DNA from: Rugamonas aquatica
GTDB lineage: Bacteria > Pseudomonadota > Gammaproteobacteria > Burkholderiales > Burkholderiaceae_D
Length of the DNA stretch: 64,000 nt
Assembly (NCBI RefSeq): GCF_009380215.1
Contig: NZ_WHUG01000022.1
Location: 1-64,000, forward strand
Reading direction: 5' to 3'
Position numbers and translations under genes: made by a program. The notes under the pieces are model-generated. The model saw nothing but the letters and a program-made list of their open reading frames with translations. It made no database searches and was not told the DNA's origin. The stretch's first letter is position 1. The number at the start of each line of letters is the position of its first letter. Below, piece by piece: positions 53,533 through 61,810 of the stretch.

Positions 53533-54428
53533 TTGCCGCGCAACTGGCGGAACCTGGCCGGCGGCGTGCCGAAGTGGCGGCTGAAGGTGCGCGACAAATG
53601 GCTGGCGTCGTGGAAGCCGCAGGCTTCGGCGATGTCGCCCATCGGCCGGCCGCCGGCCAGCAGCATGGTGCGCGCCTGTTCCAGCCGCATCTTCATCAGA
53701 TAGCGGTGCGGCGGCAGGCCCAGCGCCAGATGGAACTCGCGCGAGAAATGCGCCTCGCTCATGCCGCACAGCGCCGCCAGGTCGCGGTTGCTGACGCCGG
53801 TCGCCAGGTTGCTGCCCATGTGGGTCAGCACGCGGCGCAGGCGTCCGCCGCCCAGGGTGCTGGACTGCGGCGCCGCCGCCGGACGGCTGTAGTGCTCCAG
53901 CAGATAGCTCAGCAGCGCCACCATCATGCCGTCGCAATACTGCGATTGCAGCGGCCCGGCCAGCGCGTCGGCGTTGAGCATGCGGCGCACCAGCTCCATC
54001 ACGTGACGGTCCGAGGTGAACTGCTGGGCGCCCAGGCTCAGCGGCGTTTCGCGCTGCGCGTTCAGGTTGTCGATCAGCGTGGCGGGCACAAACAGGTTGA
54101 CGATGTCGCAGCTGCTCAGGCGGCTCCACTGGCTGGAACCGCTGGGCGGGCAGATGCGGAAACGCTCGGCCGCGATCACCCCGCCCCACACCGGCTGGCC
54201 GTGCAGCCAGATGCGCGCGTCGACCGGTTCCAGCATGATGGCGATGCGGTAATCGTTGGGGTGGGAGCTGATGGTCTGGATCATCGAGTCCGGCTGGTTG
54301 CTGGTCCAGCGCACGATGGAGGCCTTGGAGCTGGGCAAGGGGCCGATGCAGGTGTGCAACGGCGTATGCACGCCGCTGCGCAGGAACCAGTCTTTCAACA
54401 CTTCGGTATTGTCTATCGCGGTACCCAT
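53529..54428 (-). CDS. AraC-family transcriptional regulator
   Basis: A 299-residue regulator with a C-terminal double HTH (about 195-295; MSEAHFSREFHLALGLPPHRYLM and the second helix YRQ... region SHLSRTFSRHFGTPPARFR, cited in parts). The N-terminal effector domain has WTSNQPDSMIQTI. Its stop overlaps that of the exporter by four bases. It probably controls the oxygenase/exporter pair. Confidence 0.85.
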   Translation of the reverse strand: MGTAIDNTEVLKDWFLRSGVHTPLHTCIGPLPSSKASIVRWTSNQPDSMIQTISSHPNDYRIAIMLEPVDARIWLHGQPVWGGVIAAERFRICPPSGSSQWSRLSSCDIVNLFVPATLIDNLNAQRETPLSLGAQQFTSDRHVMELVRRMLNADALAGPLQSQYCDGMMVALLSYLLEHYSRPAAAPQSSTLGGGRLRRVLTHMGSNLATGVSNRDLAALCGMSEAHFSREFHLALGLPPHRYLMKMRLEQARTMLLAGGRPMGDIAEACGFHDASHLSRTFSRHFGTPPARFRQLRGN

Positions 54429-54495
54429 GGGCTCGTCCAGGCTTATGGCGGAGAAGCGATTATCGAGCGCGGATACTGCGGTGTCAAATCATCAA

Positions 54496-55701
54496 TTATT
54501 CAGGTTTGGCCCAGTCCCTGTCCAATTCGGTTAACTCTGGTGCAGCGGAACTGCGGGGCAATCGAATTGGATGGACGCCAGGAAACTCCCGCAGGCCGCG
54601 CGCAGCAAGATTATCGACCGCTTCATAATTCACACCGTTGAGGTGGTTGGCAGGTGCTGTGAGCGCATCCAGCGACAATTCTTCCCGCCCTTCGGCAAAC
54701 CGGAACAGCCGCTGCGTTTCAGCAAAGGAGAACGGACCGATCGTGGAGTCGTCATGCTGAATGATCCACCAGCGTGAAATGACAGCATCGGGAATCGCCA
54801 GAAAAACCACCTCTTCCCCGGTGACGTCGGTGCTCACCGAAGCGCCGACGGTCGCGGTAGGCATCTCACCCAGTTCATACACGAACGTACAAGAGTAAAT
54901 TTCTCTGGCGTTCGGCCCGGAGTTGCTCCGCCTGACGAACTGCATCATCCATCTGGGAATCCGCCCTTCCGGAGCGAGCTCCTGGGATTGGGCCCCCTTG
55001 GCTGCGTTAATGGCCACCTTCAGGTCGGTCGAGGTCGATGGCGTCTCCATATTGTGGCCGTGAAACCACGGGCGAAACCGATCCGCATCCGCATTCGCAT
55101 AATTGCGCGGTTTGAAACCTCCAGCCTCAGCAATGATCCATGGCGCACGAGAGTCGCCCCGAAAGAGCCGCGTGCCCGGCGCCTTGGTGTATCTTCTTAA
55201 ACCACTGCCGGGGAAAAGGCACGGGTCATAGCAATCTGGATAAATGTCTGTTGGCGTCGCCAAGGTCACTGTGCCGGCAACCGTGCCGACCATTTGCGTT
55301 ATTTTCGCGCTGGCTAGTCGAGAATATGTAGCGCAGACATAACACCATGCCACCTTCCAATACAGTTGAGCAATGGCTGCCTCGCGCCACCCGGTAATCG
55401 GCAGACAGCCCTCTCTCCTGCTTCGCTGCCATCCGGCACACGCGACAAGCAGCGTCTCGGTCATCGCTTCTACCCCGGCAGGTAACAGCTGCGTGGACGG
55501 CCACGCAAGCCTCAAGGCGTCAACGGCCGTATCGATAGGGCCGAGTCCATCCAGCTTCCGATGCGCGCCGAAGCGTTGTGACATGCCTCTCCAGCCATTC
55601 AGCAACTCCACCATCCCGGCATTCGCTAAATTCACGAGCGTGCCATATGGTTGTCGCCGAGCGATCTGGATCGGAGGATTGATGTGTTCGGCAGAAATCA
55701 T
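54496..55701 (-). CDS. Putative cholera-toxin-type ADP-ribosyltransferase
   Basis: A 401-residue protein of unusual composition. The middle has LFRGDSR (Arg181), AEAGGFKPRNY, HGHNMETPSTSTDLKVA (Ser222-Thr223-Ser224) and TGEEVVFLAIP (Glu297), in the order R, STS, Glu expected for the R-S-E class of cholera toxin/heat-labile enterotoxin A chains. The first Glu of the usual ExE reads Gly295. No signal peptide is seen; the first 175 residues and the last 85 are unrecognised. GC is lower than its neighbours (hand counts 53-63% versus up to about 78%), consistent with horizontal acquisition. AAAGGATG precedes the ATG. No immunity gene is evident. Confidence 0.7.
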   Translation of the reverse strand: MISAEHINPPIQIARRQPYGTLVNLANAGMVELLNGWRGMSQRFGAHRKLDGLGPIDTAVDALRLAWPSTQLLPAGVEAMTETLLVACAGWQRSRREGCLPITGWREAAIAQLYWKVAWCYVCATYSRLASAKITQMVGTVAGTVTLATPTDIYPDCYDPCLFPGSGLRRYTKAPGTRLFRGDSRAPWIIAEAGGFKPRNYANADADRFRPWFHGHNMETPSTSTDLKVAINAAKGAQSQELAPEGRIPRWMMQFVRRSNSGPNAREIYSCTFVYELGEMPTATVGASVSTDVTGEEVVFLAIPDAVISRWWIIQHDDSTIGPFSFAETQRLFRFAEGREELSLDALTAPANHLNGVNYEAVDNLAARGLREFPGVHPIRLPRSSAAPELTELDRDWAKPE

Positions 55702-55793
55702 CTTGCATCCTTTACGCCAACTCGTTCACTGTTTGATGAATGTAGTCAGTAAGTGCAAAAAATGCAATTCAATATTGCAGTATGACGATCGGA

Positions 55794-56573
55794 TCAATTG
55801 GCGGGATTGTGCATCCAGGATGACATCAGGTCGACCACTTCCTTCTCCTGTCCGATGAAGCCGTGGTGGTGGTAGCTCTCGCAAGGGTCGCCTATTGGGT
55901 TGGCACCGCCGCTGACCATCACCAGTTTCTTGACCGGGGTGTTTTTCAGGCCCTTCATGATCCAGTCCACTTCGTAGGGGCGGCAGATCGCGCAGGCGTC
56001 ATTCGCGTGGTGCAGCACCAGCACCGGCAGCTTGAGCGCGGCCAGGTTCTGCGTCGGCACCGCGCCCTCTTTCTTGAAGGCCGTCACGCTGGAGGTCAGC
56101 ACCAGGCCGGCGATGCCGGGATCGTCCACGCTGCCGATGGCGACGTAGGTGGCCGACACCGTGCCGCGGCTGGTGCCGACCAGCCAGATCGGCGCCGGGC
56201 TTTGGGTGCGCACAAAGTCCAGCGCGGCGCGCACGTCGGCCAGGTGTTTGGGGTTGACGCGGTCGCTGTAGTCGAGCGCGGGGGTGTCGCTGGGCAGGCC
56301 GAAGATGGCGACGTTGTAGCCGTCGGCCAGGAACAGCGCGACGCTGCGGGCCAGGAAGTTGTGGCTGGTGGGTTTGCCGTCGACCACCTTGCCGTAGCCG
56401 CCGTTACCGCCGGTGAACAGGAACACCGTGGCCTTGGCGCCCTCCTGCGCTTCCCAGTAGACGCTGGCTTCCACGCCGGGACGGGTTGGGATGCGGAAGG
56501 TCTGGCCGTCGGCCCAGGCGTGGCTGCCGCCGAGGGTGAGCATCAACGCCATGCACCAGCAAAGTATTCTCAT
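55794..56573 (-). CDS. Exported alpha/beta hydrolase
   Basis: A 259-residue exported hydrolase (signal peptide about 1-21, AWA-DG). Nucleophile Ser135 in GTSRG, a probable acid in HHANDACAI, and His in YHHHGF. FLFTGGNGGYG is the oxyanion-type element. Four Cys in the mature protein may form disulphides. Substrate unknown; AGGAG precedes the ATG. Likely co-transcribed with the protease gene upstream. Confidence 0.8.
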   Translation of the reverse strand: MRILCWCMALMLTLGGSHAWADGQTFRIPTRPGVEASVYWEAQEGAKATVFLFTGGNGGYGKVVDGKPTSHNFLARSVALFLADGYNVAIFGLPSDTPALDYSDRVNPKHLADVRAALDFVRTQSPAPIWLVGTSRGTVSATYVAIGSVDDPGIAGLVLTSSVTAFKKEGAVPTQNLAALKLPVLVLHHANDACAICRPYEVDWIMKGLKNTPVKKLVMVSGGANPIGDPCESYHHHGFIGQEKEVVDLMSSWMHNPAN

Positions 56574-56610
56574 GGTCTACTCCTGAAAAACTGCCCGTCG
56601 GCGCTGCGCT

Positions 56611-57918
56611 CTACCGCAGATCCACGCCCAGAATCGTCAATGCATCGCCGATCGGAATGAAGAAATTCATGCCCGTCATCGTCCTCGCTTCGGCCAGATG
56701 CAACACGGTGATGCCGATCACCCTGCCGCCGGTATCGAGCAGCGGGCCGCCGCTGTTACCGGGCAGGATGCTGACGTCGCTTTGCAGCAAGCGCTGCTTG
56801 TCCAGAACCCGGTAGCCGCTCAGGATGCCGCGCGTCAGCGAGGTATTGAAGGTGTCGCCCAGGGGCGAACCGATCACGTACACCTCTTCGCCAATATTGG
56901 GTTCGTCTTCGCGGATCGACAGGGCGGGCATGCCCGCCGGTTCGGTCTTGATCAGCGCGACATCGCGCGCCTCGTCCGAGCGCAACACCTCGCCGATCAA
57001 TTCGCGTCCGGTCGGCAGCTTGATCTTGACCACCTTGTCCGTGCCGACGACGTGCCGGTTGGTCAGCAGATAGCCGTCGCTGCTGATGAAAAATCCGCTG
57101 CCGGTCCCGGTCGCCGCAATCACCGTGGGGACGGAAGAGCGCAGCAATGTGACCCGCTTGGTCAACGGCTCCGCCGCCGGCTTGACGCGTTTGAGCGTCA
57201 GCCGTTCCGGGGCGGCTGGCTTCGGCGCCACGGCCGGCGGTGGCGGCGGTGCCGGCGCTGGCGCGCTCGGCCGCGTCACGGCGTTATAAAAACCCTGTTC
57301 GGCCAGGAGGTTTTTGGCGGCCTGCTCGTAGGCCAGCAGGAAAATCCGCTCGACCGGAATGTCCTCCGACGCGGCGGTCTGGAAGCTGCCCTCGGTGAGG
57401 GCTTCGAACACGACCTTCTTGACCTCGGGCGAATAGACCTGCCAAAACACTTTCATGTAGACGCCGCCGATGCCGCCATGCTCCTTCAGGCACAGGTTGG
57501 CCGAGACATCCTTGAGCAAGGCGCCGATCTGCAATTCCGGCATGGCCTTGGGCCGCTCCTTTTCAGTCGGCGCATCGAAAATGGTGTCGATCGCGATCGG
57601 CGTCGGATAGTGGGCCTTCTCCAGCACGGCGTGCAGCGAGGTTGCGAGCTTGCGGCTGAACAGCTTGTAGGCCTTCTCGTTCCAGATGATGTCGCTGCTG
57701 TTGCCGCAACGCCAGCCATCCTGCAAGGTGCCGATTTTTGCGTTCGGTGTTTCGAACGTGGTCTTGGCCGTTTTCAGATACGACACCCGGCCCGGCGTGC
57801 CCGGTTGAAACTCAATGACCAGCTTGTCGCTGACCTGCTTGACCGGCACCGGATCGGACCAGGCCAGACCGGATGTCGCCCATAAGAGTGGCAGAATCAG
57901 GGCGCTCAATTTTCTCAT
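56611..57918 (-). CDS. Exported trypsin-like (S1C/Deg-type) serine protease
   Basis: A 435-residue exported protein (signal peptide about 1-20). The N-terminal half (about 25-215) is unrecognised; after a Pro/Ala linker comes a trypsin fold with His289 (LTNRHVV), Asp319 (EARDVALIK) and Ser389 (PGNSGGP). No PDZ domain is present, unlike DegP/DegS. The ATG was chosen at MRKLSAL; a GTG 15 bases upstream lacks a better Shine-Dalgarno. Confidence 0.85.
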   Translation of the reverse strand: MRKLSALILPLLWATSGLAWSDPVPVKQVSDKLVIEFQPGTPGRVSYLKTAKTTFETPNAKIGTLQDGWRCGNSSDIIWNEKAYKLFSRKLATSLHAVLEKAHYPTPIAIDTIFDAPTEKERPKAMPELQIGALLKDVSANLCLKEHGGIGGVYMKVFWQVYSPEVKKVVFEALTEGSFQTAASEDIPVERIFLLAYEQAAKNLLAEQGFYNAVTRPSAPAPAPPPPPAVAPKPAAPERLTLKRVKPAAEPLTKRVTLLRSSVPTVIAATGTGSGFFISSDGYLLTNRHVVGTDKVVKIKLPTGRELIGEVLRSDEARDVALIKTEPAGMPALSIREDEPNIGEEVYVIGSPLGDTFNTSLTRGILSGYRVLDKQRLLQSDVSILPGNSGGPLLDTGGRVIGITVLHLAEARTMTGMNFFIPIGDALTILGVDLR

Positions 57919-58114
57919 CGTAACTAACCGCACCCAGATTTGGCGCTGCGCTTTTATTTATTAATAATATTTATATCTTAAAGGGAACCATACCTCTGCG
58001 CAATGAAGTCTGCCCGGCCTGGCGATCCAGATATCCTATCTGTAATGTTAAGGCTTGCTCGGGGCAATGATGATGACGGCTCACGCATCAGTGCGGGCAA
58101 GCAGCGAAATCCTC

Positions 58115-58456
58115 TCACTGCCCGCTCCCGGAAGATGGCTGCAAGGCGATGACGGCCATGCCGAATAAAGCCAGTCCCGCGCCGATGTAATCGAAGCGGC
58201 TGAGCGTCACGCCGTCGACCACTTTCAGCCACAGCAAGGCGACGCCGATATACGTGCCGCCGTATGCCGCGTAGGTACGGCCGGCGGCGGTTGGGTGCAG
58301 CGTCAGCAGCCAGGCGAACAGCGCCAGCGACACGGCCGCCGGCAGCAGCAGCCAGGGCGACTTGCCCTGCCTGAGCACCAGCCACGGCAGGTAGCAGCCG
58401 GCGATCTCAGCCAGCGCCGTCGCAAAAAACAGCGCAGCGATTCTTATGATGTCCAA
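58115..58456 (-). CDS. YnfA/UPF0060 family membrane protein
   Basis: A 113-residue four-span protein with ALAEIAGCYLPWLVLRQGKS and GRTYAAYGGTYIGVALLWL, the signature of UPF0060. Some members are small multidrug-resistance-like exporters. Start is TTG. The region of about 195 bases downstream contains no recognised gene. Confidence 0.85.
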   Translation of the reverse strand: MDIIRIAALFFATALAEIAGCYLPWLVLRQGKSPWLLLPAAVSLALFAWLLTLHPTAAGRTYAAYGGTYIGVALLWLKVVDGVTLSRFDYIGAGLALFGMAVIALQPSSGSGQ

Positions 58457-58490
58457 TCGAATTCTCTTGAAAGTTTGGGTAGTCGGTGCC

Positions 58491-59036
58491 TCAAGGCGTG
58501 CACACGAAAATATAAGTAGCCTTTGCCGGCATTGCCTGCGCGAGCGTAAGGCGTCCGTTCAATCCCGGCAGCGCCTGGTCGATTGCGCCCTGTGCCTCAT
58601 CCAGATTTCGGCGTAGTTTGATCGTCTTGTTTTTCTGGTAGATGAAATCGCCGATATAAACGCTTTTCCATGGAGGCGCCTCAAATGCGTGGACACCGCC
58701 TTCCAGCTTGGTCCAGTTAAACGGGCTGTAGACGTAGTGCCCAGCAGGGACATCAAACGCGAAATATTTCGTCTCACCCGGGGTCGCAGGAATGTGCGCA
58801 TCGGTTCGATTGAAGGTCAGACAGTTGCCGGTAATTTGTTCGGTTTTTAAGTTGTACTCAGCCAGCTGGAGATTGAAACCTGCGTACTCCCACGAGCCTT
58901 CCATCTTCACGCCATAGACGATGACGGCGCGATCCTCGCTCGCCACGCCGCCCTGAGGCAGCTCACGTGTTGAGTTGATTACACAGCCGCTTACGCTGAA
59001 CAGAATAGCTGGAAAAATCCACGAGCATTTCTTCAT
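58491..59036 (-). CDS. Predicted lipoprotein, 181 residues
   Basis: Lipoprotein signal (SVSGC, Cys about 18). The mature part is predicted beta-rich with a central aromatic segment (YFAFDVPAGHYVYSPFNW). Lower GC than its neighbours. Start chosen at MKKCSWIF, preceded by GGGACT. No family recognised. Confidence 0.65.
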   Translation of the reverse strand: MKKCSWIFPAILFSVSGCVINSTRELPQGGVASEDRAVIVYGVKMEGSWEYAGFNLQLAEYNLKTEQITGNCLTFNRTDAHIPATPGETKYFAFDVPAGHYVYSPFNWTKLEGGVHAFEAPPWKSVYIGDFIYQKNKTIKLRRNLDEAQGAIDQALPGLNGRLTLAQAMPAKATYIFVCTP

Positions 59037-59078
59037 ACAGTCCCAATTGTGCCGATACACCGATGCCGTTATGAAGAG

Positions 59079-59237
59079 CTAAGCATACCATCTTGCTTTC
59101 AGCGCGGCTGGCAGCAAGTGCCAGCCCAGTTGGCGCCTGATCTCTTCAGGCGCCGGCGGCGGCTCGCGGGATTGCTGTGTGCGGCGCGCGATGTATTCGC
59201 GGACGGCCTCTTTGGTGGGATGCGTGGTATCGGTCAT
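59079..59237 (-). CDS. Small hypothetical protein, 52 residues
   Basis: Reads MTDTTHPTKEAVREYIARR through a Pro/Glu segment to QLGWHLLPAALK and ends RWYA. Codon use and composition fit a real small gene. It has no signal or span. Start has a weak Shine-Dalgarno, hence moderate confidence. Confidence 0.5.
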   Translation of the reverse strand: MTDTTHPTKEAVREYIARRTQQSREPPPAPEEIRRQLGWHLLPAALKARWYA

Positions 59238-59571
59238 GATGCACCGCCGGATTTAGTCCAGCGCCTCGATAAATGTCATGTCCCCGTATATGCCGCAATG
59301 AGCGTCGAAGGTTTAGCGATATAGCTGCGATCTACTGCCCCCAGTGCCGATTACCTCGCTGTCGATTGTTACCGTCACATCCGTGAATGTCGCTGCCGCG
59401 CAGCGGCAGCAGTTGGGCGATTCGGAGCGGGATGGCCCTGCAGGGACATGCCCTTCGAATCTCACACGCAAGGCCCGCAGGGGCCTTGCTCGCTTCCGCC
59501 AAGAAATAAAAAACCGCCAGCACCGAACGCGATCTTGAGCGCGTTCTGGCTGGCGGTTTTTTGTTTCTTGG
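59238..59571. other. Repeat-bearing intergenic region before tRNA-Ser
   Basis: Holds short palindromes (for example CCCTGCAGGG near 59436), the 25-base interrupting hairpin at 59466-59490 and the inverted copy of the tRNA 3' end. No credible gene. Confidence 0.6.
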
Positions 59572-59579
59572 CGGAAGCG
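59454..59579. repeat. Inverted partial copy of tRNA-Ser 3' end
   Basis: On the top strand, TTCGAATCTCAC (T arm) and CGCTTCCGCCA (acceptor plus CCA) appear at 59454-59465 and 59491-59501, separated by a 25-base hairpin insertion. The real tRNA-Ser lies on the opposite strand at 59569-59658. Between the two 3' ends the sequence is a long imperfect palindrome (59491-59579) that includes terminators for both sides and an inner GAACGCG/CGCGTTC stem. Confidence 0.75.
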
Positions 59580-59658
59580 GTGAGATTCGAACTCACGAAC
59601 GGCTCACACCGTCGGCAGTTTTCAAGACTGCTGCCTTCAACCACTCGGCCACGCTTCC
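59569..59658 (-). tRNA. tRNA-Ser(UGA)
   Basis: Reading leftward: GGAAGCG acceptor, D arm, anticodon stem GCAGT/ACTGC with loop CTTGAAA (anticodon TGA), a long class II variable arm, T arm with TTCGAAT, acceptor CGCTTCC, discriminator G and encoded CCA at 59571-59569. The cloverleaf is complete. Confidence 0.95.
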
Positions 59659-59719
59659 TAAGTGTGCAGCATTATACAGAACTCACCCTCACTTGGGTGC
59701 CAAAACCGTCGATCCGCCC

Positions 59720-61807
59720 TCAGGCCGCCCGACTGGCACGCCCCGGCGTCCAGTTCTCGCGCAACGCCTGCTCGAACGCCTCCGCCTCCAGCGGCCGCGA
59801 GAACAGGTAGCCCTGCACCTCGTCGCAGCCCGAATTCTTCAAAAACGCCAACTGCTCAACCGTCTCCACCCCCTCGGCAATCACCTTGTGCTTGAGCTGC
59901 TGGGCGATGCTGATGATGGTGTTGGCAATCGCACAATCATTGGCATCCCCCGGGATACCAATGGTGAACGACCGGTCGATCTTCAAGGTGTCGATCGGGA
60001 AGCGCTTCAGGTAGGACAAGCTCGAATACCCGGTACCGAAATCATCCAGCGACAAGGTCACGCCCAGCGCCGTGATGCGGTCCATGATGCCGATCACGCG
60101 GTCGATGTTGTGCATCAGCGTGCTTTCGGTGATCTCCAGCTCCAGCCACGACGGCTCCAGCCCGTAGCGCGTCAGCGTATCCTGCACCCGCCCCGGCAAG
60201 GTCGAGGTGAACTCGCGCGCGGAGACGTTGACCGCCAGCCGTATCGGCGGCAGCCCCGCGTCCTTCCACTGCTTGGCCTGCGCGCAGGCCGCTTCCAGCA
60301 CCCATTCGCCGACCTGCACCACCAGCCCGGTAGCCTCGGCCAGCGGGATGAATTCGGCCGGCGGCACCAGGCCGCGCACCGGATGGCGCCAGCGCACCAG
60401 CGCTTCGGCGCCGATGATCTTGCCGTTGTCGATGCAAAACTTGGGCTGGTAGTGCAGCAGCAGCTCGCCGTTGCCCAGCGCGTGGCGCAGGCCCGATTCG
60501 ATCCGCATGCGCTCCTGCATGCCCTGGTTCATGTCCTGGCTGTAGAACGCGACGTGGTCGCCTTCCGCCCCGCCCTCCTGCTTGGCGCGGTACATGGCGA
60601 TGTCGGCCAGCCGCAACAAGGTTTCGGCGTCGCCGCCATCCTGCGGATAGACGCTGATGCCGATGCTGCCGCCGACGCGCAGGTCATGGCCATCGATCAA
60701 AATCGGCGTGTTCAGCGTGCCCAGCAGCTTTTGCGCCACCATGCTCGCTTCGAAGTGCTGGCCGATGTCGAACAGGCCGACGGCGAACTCGTCGCCGCCC
60801 AGCCGCGCCACCAGGTCCTGGTCGCGCAGCACGGCGCGGAAGCGGCGCGCGACTTCGCACAGCAGCTCGTCGCCGATCTTGCGCCCCAGCGTGTCGTTGA
60901 TCAGCTTGAAGCGGTTGAGGTCGATGAACAGCACACAGCCATGCAGCCGGCTGCGCTGGGCCACCGTCAGCGCCTGGTCGACCAGCTTGGTCAGCAGCGA
61001 GCGGTTCGGCAGATTGGTCAGCGCGTCGTAGTAGGCCAGATGGTGGATGCGCTCCTCCGCCATCTTGCGTTCGGTGATGTCGGTCAGGTAGGCGATCAGG
61101 CCGATGGCGCGGTCGTTGATGTCGCGCAGCGGCGACAGCGACAGGCTGGCCCAGAACACCTCACCCGATTTCTTTTTGCGACGCACTTCCATCAGGCGTC
61201 CGCCCTGCTCCAGGAAGGTGTCGTCGAAGCTCTCGTCTTCGTCGTCGTACAGGAACAGGATGTTGCGCCCCACCGCTTCCACCGCGCTGTAGCCGAACAG
61301 GCGCTCGGCGCCCTTGTTCCAGCTGATGATGAAGCCGTTCATGTCCATGGTCAGCACGGACTCGTGGATGTGGTCGAGGATCTGCGCCTGGTGCTGCAAC
61401 TGCGACTCCACCTGCACGTAGGCGTGGGTGGAGCGCTGCGCCAGCGAGTGCACTTGCAGCACGCTGCCGGCCAGGTTGGCCAGGCTGGCCAGGTGCTGGC
61501 GGTCGATGTCGGTGTAGTGCTGCTGGCGACCGGAGACCACGAAGCGGCCGAAATACTGGTCGTCGAACAGCACATCCTGGGTCAGGATGGGCACCGCGTC
61601 GTCATTGGCGGCCAGCACCTCGACCACCGGCGGCTTGAGCAGCATGGCGTGGGTGTCGGCCGGCAGGAATTCGCCCAGCGGACTGTTCATCACCCCGCGG
61701 ACGATGCGTCCCAGTTCCTCGTTCAGGGCAGCTCCGCGCAAGCGCAACACCGCGTCGCATAAAGCCGCGCTGCTGCTCAGGAAATCGGAGACTGGATGCG
61801 CGAACAT
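59720..61807 (-). CDS. GAF/PAS-GGDEF-EAL c-di-GMP protein
   Basis: A 695-residue protein: N-terminal GAF-like region (about 15-125), PAS with PAC-type ITERKMAEE (about 138-252), GGDEF (about 255-425; active site RLGGDEF at 337-341, inhibitory RxxD at 328-331) and EAL (about 437-690; EAL 468-470, DDFGTGYSS, AEGVE intact). Both catalytic sites are intact, so it may make or break c-di-GMP. AGGAA precedes the ATG; coupled to the HDOD gene whose stop is three bases away. Confidence 0.9.
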   Translation of the reverse strand: MFAHPVSDFLSSSAALCDAVLRLRGAALNEELGRIVRGVMNSPLGEFLPADTHAMLLKPPVVEVLAANDDAVPILTQDVLFDDQYFGRFVVSGRQQHYTDIDRQHLASLANLAGSVLQVHSLAQRSTHAYVQVESQLQHQAQILDHIHESVLTMDMNGFIISWNKGAERLFGYSAVEAVGRNILFLYDDEDESFDDTFLEQGGRLMEVRRKKKSGEVFWASLSLSPLRDINDRAIGLIAYLTDITERKMAEERIHHLAYYDALTNLPNRSLLTKLVDQALTVAQRSRLHGCVLFIDLNRFKLINDTLGRKIGDELLCEVARRFRAVLRDQDLVARLGGDEFAVGLFDIGQHFEASMVAQKLLGTLNTPILIDGHDLRVGGSIGISVYPQDGGDAETLLRLADIAMYRAKQEGGAEGDHVAFYSQDMNQGMQERMRIESGLRHALGNGELLLHYQPKFCIDNGKIIGAEALVRWRHPVRGLVPPAEFIPLAEATGLVVQVGEWVLEAACAQAKQWKDAGLPPIRLAVNVSAREFTSTLPGRVQDTLTRYGLEPSWLELEITESTLMHNIDRVIGIMDRITALGVTLSLDDFGTGYSSLSYLKRFPIDTLKIDRSFTIGIPGDANDCAIANTIISIAQQLKHKVIAEGVETVEQLAFLKNSGCDEVQGYLFSRPLEAEAFEQALRENWTPGRASRAA

Positions 61808-61810
61808 GGC

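Noticed and set aside
59561..61762. A 733-codon plus-strand frame starting in the tRNA-Ser gene
   Set aside because: It is antisense to tRNA-Ser and to the GGDEF-EAL gene; the MFLGGSGEIRTHE-type start is a known artefact of antisense tRNA-Ser.
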